This document shows positions 15,274 through 21,131 of a DNA stretch of 21,131 nucleotides, piece after piece. Source of the stretch: Clostridiales bacterium (GTDB lineage: Bacteria > Bacillota > Clostridia > Oscillospirales > Ruminococcaceae); NCBI GenBank assembly GCA_012523875.1, contig JAAYSW010000175.1, forward strand, positions 1 through 21,131, in the 5' to 3' direction. Numbering within the stretch: position 1 is the first letter of the stretch; each line of letters begins with the position of its first letter. A program made the position numbers and the translations under genes. The notes under the pieces were generated by a model. The model saw nothing but the letters and a program-made list of their open reading frames with translations, was not told where the DNA came from and did not search any database.

Positions 15274-15555
15274 TTACTGCTCTGCGTAAACGGATACTCT
15301 TTTACGGTCACGACCTAGTCGTTCAAATTTTACTTTGCCGTTAACCAATGCGAATAATGTATCATCTGAACCCTTACCAACGCCATTGCCAGGGTGAATA
15401 CGTGTACCACGCTGACGAACCAAAATATTACCAGCTAAAACAAACTGACCATCAGCTCTCTTAACACCCAATCTTTTTGATTCTGAATCTCGACCGTTTT
15501 TTGTAGAACCTACACCCTTTTTCTGTGCAAAGAATTGCATACTAATATTTATCAT
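15274..15555 (-). CDS. rpmA: 50S ribosomal protein L27 with cleavable N-terminal extension
   Basis: L27 sits at the peptidyl transferase centre. The 93-residue product begins MINISMQFFAQKKGVGSTKNG. In Firmicutes the residues before and including FFA form an extension removed by the protease Prp, exposing the mature N-terminus that reaches the active site; here cleavage is expected after Ala10. The rest (RDSESKRLGVKRADGQ, GNILVRQRGTRIHPGNGVG) is standard. GGAGGT, eight bases before the ATG, lies inside the 3' end of prp, so translation is coupled to the processing enzyme. Confidence 0.97.
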   Translation of the reverse strand: MINISMQFFAQKKGVGSTKNGRDSESKRLGVKRADGQFVLAGNILVRQRGTRIHPGNGVGKGSDDTLFALVNGKVKFERLGRDRKRVSVYAEQ

Positions 15556-15559
15556 TAAC

Positions 15560-15877
15560 TTACACCTCCGTAGCTTTTATTCTAATTGTTTCCTTAAATT
15601 GTTGCGATATCAATTCTAAATGGAATTTTAGGCTTTCGATAATAATTGAACCCATTCTAGAACAATCTTCATTTATATTTAGCTTAATCTTATCTGGCAC
15701 AACATCAACATCAGCTTTAATTTTCATAAAGTCAGTAATTGTGTTTGCAGTTAACTGAACTGCTGAAGATACACTTGCACAGGCAATATCCATACCAACC
15801 ACATCATATCCTGCATGCCCACTTATTTGAAAACCTATATACTCGCTATTTCTTTTGAAAAATTCAGCAAGTATCAT
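15560..15877 (-). CDS. prp: Ribosomal-processing cysteine protease Prp
   Basis: Prp removes the N-terminal extension of L27 in Firmicutes and related bacteria. The 105-residue product has the catalytic His21 in ISGHAGYD and Cys33 in GMDIACASVS, at the positions expected for the family. The start is ATG 15877, one base after the rplU stop, with AAGG six bases upstream. The frame is open to a TTG at 15898 inside rplU, which is not needed. It lies between rplU and rpmA, the usual order, directly before its substrate gene. Confidence 0.95.
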   Translation of the reverse strand: MILAEFFKRNSEYIGFQISGHAGYDVVGMDIACASVSSAVQLTANTITDFMKIKADVDVVPDKIKLNINEDCSRMGSIIIESLKFHLELISQQFKETIRIKATEV

Positions 15878-15878
15878 T

Positions 15879-16190
15879 CTAAGCCTTAATTGCTTCAATC
15901 ATAACTGAAGTATACTGCTGTCTATGTCCCATTTTTCTTTTTGAGCTTTTCTTTGGTCTATAGGTAAATACAGTAATTTTCTTGCCTTTACCATTTTTCA
16001 AAACTTTCGCTTCCACAGTTGCACCGCTAACATATGGAGCTCCGATTTTTAAACCATTATCTGTTCCAACTGCAACAACTTTGTCGAAGCTAACGGTTTC
16101 ATCAACCTCATAATTCAATTTCTCGATAAAAACAACATCGCCTTCTTTTACCTGATATTGTTTTCCACCTGTTTCAATAACTGCGTACAT
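15879..16190 (-). CDS. rplU: 50S ribosomal protein L21
   Basis: L21 binds 23S rRNA and contacts L20. The 103-residue product begins MYAVIETGGKQYQVKEGDVV and ends with the KKSSKRKMGHRQQYTSVMI region, all typical. The reading frame is open upstream to 16304. That extension would include the leader RNA and even the promoter, and every L21 starts at this methionine, so I use ATG 16190; AGGTG lies five bases before it. First gene of the rplU-prp-rpmA operon. Confidence 0.97.
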   Translation of the reverse strand: MYAVIETGGKQYQVKEGDVVFIEKLNYEVDETVSFDKVVAVGTDNGLKIGAPYVSGATVEAKVLKNGKGKKITVFTYRPKKSSKRKMGHRQQYTSVMIEAIKA

Positions 16191-16270
16191 ATTGGCACCT
16201 GCCTTTTCTATAAAACTCGCTACAAACGGTATATACATAGTATATTTGCCAAGACCGTACATATGCGGCG
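16191..16270 (-). promoter_or_regulatory. Structured 5' leader of rplU (candidate L21 leader)
   Basis: The leader of about 80 bases contains nested complementary segments on the minus strand: ACGGT with ACCGT, and inside them ATATAC with GTATAT around a three-base loop. An upstream GCCGC segment precedes them. L21 leaders are a recognised Firmicutes RNA family in which ribosomal protein control is suspected. The assignment here rests on position and pairing, not on a covariance-model search. Confidence 0.5.
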
Positions 16271-16275
16271 TTATT

Positions 16276-16304
16276 ATTTTATCATAAACATAGAAACTTG
16301 TCAA
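16276..16304 (-). promoter_or_regulatory. Predicted sigma-A promoter of rplU-prp-rpmA
   Basis: On the minus strand a perfect TTGACA (16299-16304) is followed after 17 bases by TAAAAT (16276-16281), with TGA just before the -10 giving an extended -10. Transcription should begin near 16270, just upstream of the structured leader. Confidence 0.8.
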
Positions 16305-16383
16305 GGATAATATGTTAAAACTTTTAATTTTTTATATATTAATATAATATCTCATTTAAATTCTTTAAAATTATAATCCATAT

Positions 16384-16872
16384 CTAGTATAAAATATTTT
16401 TTTCAACTTTTCTTTGGGGTGTTCCTTTAACCTGTGTAATCTCTTGTTTTGTTTTTTTAACATTTTGCAAACTGTTTTGCAGGTATTTCTCAGTATCCGA
16501 TAAAACATTATTTACATATGTATTAGTAGCATTTTTTATATCCTTTGAATTTGCCTGTGCCTTAGTTAACATGTCAATTGCCTTCTGCTTAGCTTCTTTA
16601 ACTATAGCGTCATTAGATACCATAATCTTTACACGTTCCTCTGCTTTCCTCACTAGCGACTCAGCTTTTGCTTCAGCCTCTTTTATAATCCTATTGCAAT
16701 CAAAATCAATAAGCTTTGCTCTTTTAATCTCTTGTGGAATATTCAAACGCACATCATTAATTAAATCTCTTAACCTATCAATATCCACCATAGCTTTATG
16801 AGTAGAAAATGGAACAGATGGTGATTTATCCAAAAGCTCATCCATTTCATCTAATATTTCATCAATATTCAT
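16384..16872 (-). CDS. Small helical coiled-coil protein of unknown function
   Basis: I do not recognise a named family with certainty. The 162-residue product is hydrophilic and almost entirely helical, without membrane segments or signal peptide. Residues 1-15 are acidic (MNIDEILDEMDELLDK). A likely long coiled coil spans about 60-112, rich in Ala, Glu and Lys (IIKEAEAKAESLVRKAEE, VKEAKQKAIDMLTKAQANSK), and a basic tail begins near 138. Comparable clostridial proteins are loosely annotated as ATPase-like or DivIVA-like, but no nucleotide-binding motif is visible. AAAGGAG precedes the ATG inside coaD, and the genes overlap by 11 bases, so it is co-translated with coaD. About 80 bases separate it from the rplU promoter region. 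Confidence 0.8.
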   Translation of the reverse strand: MNIDEILDEMDELLDKSPSVPFSTHKAMVDIDRLRDLINDVRLNIPQEIKRAKLIDFDCNRIIKEAEAKAESLVRKAEERVKIMVSNDAIVKEAKQKAIDMLTKAQANSKDIKNATNTYVNNVLSDTEKYLQNSLQNVKKTKQEITQVKGTPQRKVEKNILY

Positions 16873-17362
16873 TTTTAATCTCCTTTACTAATCTAGTTTT
16901 TATATCTTCCAAAACGCAACTAGGTACAAAATGACTAATATCTCCCCCAAAGCTAGCAATTTGTTTTACAACACTAGAGCTAAGATACATATTTTCTGCA
17001 CTTGTAGTTAGAAAAACTGTTTCCGCTCCCTCATAGAGTTTTTTATTTGCTAATGCCATTTGAAATTCATATTCAAAATCACTCACTGCCCGTAAACCTT
17101 TCACAATTGCTATTGCCCCGACATCTTTTACATATTCAGCTAATAAACCATCTAGAATATCAATAACAACATTATCTAAATCCGGGGTTGCTCTTTCAAT
17201 AAAATCTAATCTTTCGGTATACGAAAAGCTTGTAGTTTTTGCTGCATTGGCAGATATCAGAACAATCACCTTATCAAATAATTTTGATGCCCTTTTTATA
17301 ATATCTATATGCCCTAATGTTATGGGATCAAAACTACCAGGACAGACTGCTATTCTTCTCAT
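16862..17362 (-). CDS. coaD: Phosphopantetheine adenylyltransferase
   Basis: CoaD transfers AMP from ATP to 4'-phosphopantetheine, the penultimate step of coenzyme A synthesis. The 166-residue product is the usual size. It has CPGSFDPITLGHIDI, with the catalytic His18 in the TxGH motif, VKGLRAVSDFEYE with Arg91, and the nucleotidyl-transferase segment YLSSSVVKQIASFGGD (126-141). GGGGGAG lies about nine bases before the ATG, which is 21 bases after the rsmD stop. The rsmD-coaD pairing is widely conserved in Firmicutes. Confidence 0.97.
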   Translation of the reverse strand: MRRIAVCPGSFDPITLGHIDIIKRASKLFDKVIVLISANAAKTTSFSYTERLDFIERATPDLDNVVIDILDGLLAEYVKDVGAIAIVKGLRAVSDFEYEFQMALANKKLYEGAETVFLTTSAENMYLSSSVVKQIASFGGDISHFVPSCVLEDIKTRLVKEIKNEY

Positions 17363-17383
17363 TAATACCTACTCCCCCTAGGA

Positions 17384-17917
17384 CTATTTTTTAAAAAGGC
17401 TAACCTTAACTTTGCCATATTTATATGATTTATTTAAACTTAACTCCCCTATTTTTTCAGGCAAACCTAATTCTAACTCATGTTCGCATATTATTTTTCC
17501 ACCTTCATTTATCTTGTCTGATAAAATTTCTAGAGCTGATACAATCAATCCCTTTTTATATGGTGGGTCAATAAATACTATATCAAAATTTAACTCTGTT
17601 TGTTTTAAAAAATCCAAGCTATCCATATGGATTAATTTAGATGTATCTAAAAATCCTACAGTTCCTATATTTTTTTTAGCAACTGCAATAGATTCTTTAT
17701 TTTTATCTACAAAAACGGAACATTCTGCCCCGCGACTTAATGCCTCAATCCCCAATTGACCACTACCACAAAACAAATCTAAAACTTTTGCTCCTTCAAT
17801 ATCAAATTGTATGGCTGAAAAAATTGCTTCCTTGACCTTGTCAGAAGTTGGGCGAACATCATCACCCATAAGTGTATCCAATCGACGTCCTCTTGCTATC
17901 CCAGTAATCACACGCAT
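17384..17917 (-). CDS. rsmD: 16S rRNA (guanine(966)-N(2))-methyltransferase
   Basis: RsmD methylates G966 of 16S rRNA during 30S assembly. The 177-residue product starts MRVITGIARGRRL and carries RPTSDKVKEAIFSAI (22-36), the SAM-binding VLDLFCGSGQLGIEALSRGA (45-64) and the catalytic IDPPY (116-120). The start is ATG 17917 with AAGGAG seven bases before it; an upstream in-frame start at 17965 lacks support. A weak promoter (TTGCTA at 17960-17965, 17 bases, TAGAAT at 17937-17942 on the minus strand) would start transcription almost at the ribosome site, so the gene may instead be read from the uvrC side. Confidence 0.95.
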   Translation of the reverse strand: MRVITGIARGRRLDTLMGDDVRPTSDKVKEAIFSAIQFDIEGAKVLDLFCGSGQLGIEALSRGAECSVFVDKNKESIAVAKKNIGTVGFLDTSKLIHMDSLDFLKQTELNFDIVFIDPPYKKGLIVSALEILSDKINEGGKIICEHELELGLPEKIGELSLNKSYKYGKVKVSLFKK

Positions 17918-18004
17918 TATTTTACTCCTTATAGATATTCTAAAACATCTTAATATTATTAGCAATACCTCTTAAGTTATTATATATCATTTTAGTGCAT
18001 TTGT

Positions 18005-19822
18005 CTATAATTTCTCTATAAAACTATAGACTTCAGCTGCTATCCCCTCTTTAACACCTAAAAGCTTTGAGATTTCTTCAATAGTTGCTGATTTTAATGC
18101 ATTTTTTGTTTTATATTTTGTTAATAGTCTTTGTGCTTTTTTGATACCTATTCCTTTTATTTTTGTAAGTTCCAACTCATAGGAAGTTTTTGCGTGTTTA
18201 GTCCTCTGATATGATATAGCAAAACGATGCATTTCATCCTGAATTCTAGTAATAAGCATAAATGCTGATTTTGTACTTAAAACTGATATCTCGGAACCAC
18301 TTGATGCAATTGCACGTGTTCGATGCCTATTATCCTTTACTAATCCAAAAACTGGCACAGTTATTCCCATCTCCTGCAAAACAGGTTCTACTGCATTGAT
18401 ATGTCCTTTGCCACCGTCGACAAATATTAAATCAGGCAGGCGGGAAAAACCCTTATCCACTCCTTCAAAATATCTGTTAAAGCGTCTAACTAAAACCTCT
18501 CGCATGCACTCATAGTCATTCTGTATACCCACATTCTTTATTGAAAAACGTTTATATGCACTTTTTAATGGCCTACCATTTTCAAAAACAGCCATTCCTG
18601 CAACCATTGCTGTTGAAGCTAAATTTGATATATCATATGCCTCAATATATTCTGGTGGCTTATCCATGCCTAAGAGCTTTGCTAGTTCCTCTAATGCAAT
18701 AATTTCCTTACCCGTACGCCCAACCTTTATCGATAAATGCTCGCTTGCATTATTCTTTGCAAGCATAATCAATTTTAGTGAATTTCCCCTTTGCCTATAT
18801 AATAAGTTTACTGCATGATTACACCTTTTGCGTAATAATTCTTCTATTAACTCTTTATTAGGCAAATCTCTCTCAACTAATATCACCCTTGGAATATCGT
18901 TTCTTTGATAATATTGTACAATGAATGCCTCTAATATCTCTTCTTCAACATCGCTATCAGTAAATATATATGTTGATTTATCAAATAACCGCCCACCTCG
19001 ATACATTAAAATTGCAACACATGAGCCTCCTGCATTTTGTGCAAGAGCAATTACATCAGTATCTTTTAACTCCTTATCCACAATCCTCTGGGATTCACTT
19101 GCTTTAGAAATTGCTGATATTCTATCACGTAACATAGCAGCACGTTCAAACTCCAAGTTTTCAGATGCCTCTTCCATATCCTTTTGCATCCTCTCAATAG
19201 AAGCATTACTCCCACTTTTTATATATTCTACTGCTTGCGATATAAATTCATTATAATTATCTGCATCCATTTTTCCCTTGCAAATTCCCATGCATTGGTC
19301 AATATAATAATATAAACAAGGTCGGCTTTTTTTAAATTCCTGTGGAAACTTTCGCTTGCATGTGGGAAGTTTAAAAACTAGATTCGCTTCGTTAACAGCT
19401 TGTTTTGTAATAGATGAACTAGTATATGGTCCTAAATAAATCCCATTATCACTTATCTGCTTTTCAGCAGTTATTCGTGGATATTTTTCATTAGAGATTT
19501 TAATATAATGGTAACCTTTATCATCTTTTAAAAGTATATTATATTTGGGTTTATGTTGTTTTATAAGGCTGCATTCTAAAACCAAAGCCTCATATTCCGT
19601 ATCCGTAACAAAAAAATCATACTCATAAACTAATGATACCATTTTGCTAACCTTTGGTGTGTGGTCGGGAGTTTCCCTAAAATAACTTGTTACACGGTTT
19701 TTAAGGTTTTTAGCCTTGCCAATATATATTATTTTACCCTGCTTATCCTTCATTAAATATACACCAGGCGAAACAGTTAATCTTGATGTCTTTTCTCGAA
19801 GATAAGGCAAGCGTTCATTCAT
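18005..19822 (-). CDS. uvrC: Excinuclease ABC subunit C
   Basis: UvrC makes both incisions in UvrABC nucleotide excision repair. The 605-residue product has the N-terminal GIY-YIG nuclease (about 16-95: SPGVYLMKDKQGKIIYIGKA). Four cysteines at 155, 169, 177 and 181 match the iron-sulfur site reported for the family. The UVR motif lies at about 210-243 (MEEASENLEFERAAMLRDRI), the RNase H-like nuclease at about 385-535 (YEAYDIS-type EAYDISNL, FVDGGKGHI, QDEMHRFAISYQR), and tandem helix-hairpin-helix motifs at about 550-605. GGAGGT precedes the ATG by about ten bases. It lies 24 bases after the membrane protein gene. Confidence 0.97.
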   Translation of the reverse strand: MNERLPYLREKTSRLTVSPGVYLMKDKQGKIIYIGKAKNLKNRVTSYFRETPDHTPKVSKMVSLVYEYDFFVTDTEYEALVLECSLIKQHKPKYNILLKDDKGYHYIKISNEKYPRITAEKQISDNGIYLGPYTSSSITKQAVNEANLVFKLPTCKRKFPQEFKKSRPCLYYYIDQCMGICKGKMDADNYNEFISQAVEYIKSGSNASIERMQKDMEEASENLEFERAAMLRDRISAISKASESQRIVDKELKDTDVIALAQNAGGSCVAILMYRGGRLFDKSTYIFTDSDVEEEILEAFIVQYYQRNDIPRVILVERDLPNKELIEELLRKRCNHAVNLLYRQRGNSLKLIMLAKNNASEHLSIKVGRTGKEIIALEELAKLLGMDKPPEYIEAYDISNLASTAMVAGMAVFENGRPLKSAYKRFSIKNVGIQNDYECMREVLVRRFNRYFEGVDKGFSRLPDLIFVDGGKGHINAVEPVLQEMGITVPVFGLVKDNRHRTRAIASSGSEISVLSTKSAFMLITRIQDEMHRFAISYQRTKHAKTSYELELTKIKGIGIKKAQRLLTKYKTKNALKSATIEEISKLLGVKEGIAAEVYSFIEKL

Positions 19823-19846
19823 TTGGGGCTACACCTCCAGGAATTA

Positions 19847-20473
19847 TTAATCAAAGAAAGAACTTTTATATTCAACTACATTAGCTTTATCACCATAGCA
19901 ATCTACCTGTAAAATCTCTAAATTTAATTGAATTATCATTGCAACATAGAGAAATAAATATGCAACCGAATTTGTGAGTACACTGGCATAAATTCTGATG
20001 TTAAAAATAATGCAAAACATCCCAGCAAGCATAATACAAGATGCAATTCCAACTATAATTTGAAAAGGGATTTTTTTATAATCTAGCGACATATAGCTTA
20101 AACATACCGTCGCCGAAAAAATAGCATGTAAAATAATCAATACTTTTGAGTAACCATTATACCAATTCCCAGGGGATAGAAAACCAAAATCTGCAAACAT
20201 TATGACGACTTCAACCACTAAATATATAGCCATCAAAATCTTCATAATCATCCTCTGTCTAACTATTAAAATGATTCCGAAAATTGAAATAGCCATTAAA
20301 ATAAATCCAAGTGTCTCGACTGTGAATGCAATAATCTCAAATGGAGTACTTGCAATTCCAGAGTTACCATATATATCATAGTAAAACAAACAGATAATGA
20401 TAAATAAAATAAACATTATATTTGAGTATATGCCCATAATAATGCAATTCTTAAAATTAAATATCTTTTTCAA
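19847..20473 (-). CDS. Unrecognised membrane protein with six predicted helices
   Basis: I do not recognise the family. The 208-residue product, starting MKKIFNFKNC, has hydrophobic segments at about 11-31, 45-70, 78-98, 110-128, 136-157 and 163-184, so probably six membrane helices. The C-terminal tail of about 24 residues is charged (LQVDCYGDKANVVEYKSSFFD). There is no signal peptide, catalytic motif or nucleotide-binding site. I choose TTG 20473 as start because AAAGGAGG lies seven bases before it. The frame is open further upstream, but that would overlap the purD end and include the ribosome site. It sits between purD and uvrC, probably in the same transcript; this context gives no clear hint of function. 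Confidence 0.8.
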   Translation of the reverse strand: MKKIFNFKNCIIMGIYSNIMFILFIIICLFYYDIYGNSGIASTPFEIIAFTVETLGFILMAISIFGIILIVRQRMIMKILMAIYLVVEVVIMFADFGFLSPGNWYNGYSKVLIILHAIFSATVCLSYMSLDYKKIPFQIIVGIASCIMLAGMFCIIFNIRIYASVLTNSVAYLFLYVAMIIQLNLEILQVDCYGDKANVVEYKSSFFD

Positions 20474-20495
20474 CTGCAAGCCTCCTTTATATAAT

Positions 20496-21131
20496 CTACT
20501 CACTCAATGCTAATAATGCTCTTTTACCTATATCCTTTCTATAATGCATTCCTTCAAAGCTAATTAAATCCACAGCTTTATATACCTTATTTAAAGCGTC
20601 ATTTAAATCCTTGCCCTTTGTTGTTACACCTAAAACTCTTCCTCCTGAAGTTAAAAAGGAATCACTTTCAAACTTTGTTCCAGCATGATATATTATTGCA
20701 TCATCCATTTGTCCGTTATCATCTAAACCATGGATTTTCTTCCCTGTTTCATACCCTTGAGGATATCCGCCACTTGCTATAATTACACAGGCAACAGAAC
20801 CATTCTCCCATTCTATATCAATCTCGCCTAGTCTTTCTTCATAGATAGCCTGCATAATATCTACTAAATCAGTTTTTAGCAGTGGCAAAACAACTTGTGT
20901 TTCAGGATCTCCAAACCTGCAATTATATTCAATAACTTTTATACCATCGGGGGTAAACATTAAACCAAAGTATAAGCAACCTTTAAATGTTCTCCCCTCT
21001 TTATTCATAGCATCTATAGTCGGTTTGAAAACTTTGTTCATGCACTCATCTGCAATACTATTTGTATAATAAGGATTAGGTGATACTGTTCCCATCCCAC
21101 CAGTATTTAAACCCTCATCATTATCCAATGC
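20496..21131 (-). CDS. purD: Phosphoribosylamine-glycine ligase, C-terminal half, cut by window edge
   Basis: PurD joins glycine to phosphoribosylamine in the second step of de novo purine synthesis. Only the last 211 or so codons are present, and the 5' end lies beyond the window. The frame enters with ALDNDEGLNTGGMGTVSPNPYY, whose NTGGMG segment is the family hallmark of the ATP-grasp core. KVIEYNCRFGDPETQVVLPLL gives the metal-binding Glu and Asn, and a final domain holds SGGRVLGVTTKG and the end GKRALLALSE. It is therefore an intact C-terminus, not a pseudogene. Purine genes such as purH or purN may lie just outside, but nothing here shows this. Confidence 0.95.
   Translation of the reverse strand, partial: ALDNDEGLNTGGMGTVSPNPYYTNSIADECMNKVFKPTIDAMNKEGRTFKGCLYFGLMFTPDGIKVIEYNCRFGDPETQVVLPLLKTDLVDIMQAIYEERLGEIDIEWENGSVACVIIASGGYPQGYETGKKIHGLDDNGQMDDAIIYHAGTKFESDSFLTSGGRVLGVTTKGKDLNDALNKVYKAVDLISFEGMHYRKDIGKRALLALSE

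Noticed and set aside
16191..16304. 38-codon N-terminal extension of L21
   Set aside because: The extension would cover the leader and begin inside the -35 box of the promoter. L21 proteins start at the MYAVIETGG methionine.
1..21131. CRISPR arrays, insertion sequences, prophage genes, tRNA or rRNA genes
   Set aside because: I saw no regularly spaced repeats, transposase or integrase motifs, or tRNA/rRNA signatures on either strand.

Overview
The window looks like an AT-rich chromosomal segment of an endospore-forming clostridium. The signs are a SpoIIID gene, Firmicutes-type ribosomal gene order with Prp and an N-terminally extended L27, Mini-RNase III, the ScpA/ScpB pair beside a DUF2953-like gene, and a secreted dockerin protein with Thr-rich linkers of the kind common in Ruminococcus-like Oscillospirales. 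The order-level placement is inference. All genes but spoIIID lie on the minus strand, so the text below follows the direction of transcription, from high to low coordinates.

Housekeeping half (about 21131 to 11543). The 3' part of purD is followed by an unrecognised six-helix membrane protein, uvrC, rsmD, coaD and a small coiled-coil protein of unknown role. A strong promoter and a structured leader then precede rplU, prp and rpmA, closed by a clear terminator. Next come obgE, mrnC and yebC, again closed by a terminator. A consensus sigma-A promoter and a structured leader precede rplM-rpsI, which has its own terminator.

Middle (11354 to 10117). A single-gene unit encodes a response regulator with an HD-GYP domain, a probable cyclic-di-GMP phosphodiesterase with unusual residues at conserved positions. 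It has its own promoter and a probable terminator.

Cell-surface operon (10030 to 3179). A good promoter with a dyad over its -10 box drives moxR-like ATPase, DUF58 protein, TgpA-like transglutaminase membrane protein, a secreted C39-like peptidase with two SH3-like domains and a C-terminal dockerin, and prmA. The last three overlap or nearly overlap, which suggests translational coupling. The first three form a widespread envelope module; the dockerin peptidase and prmA are the unusual additions and the most interesting part of the window.

Left end (3151 to 1). A hairpin separates prmA from the convergent spoIIID gene. Divergent from spoIIID, a promoter drives a site-2-type metalloprotease, scpA, scpB and a truncated DUF2953-like membrane protein that runs off the window. 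I found no tRNA, rRNA, IS element, CRISPR array or phage gene.
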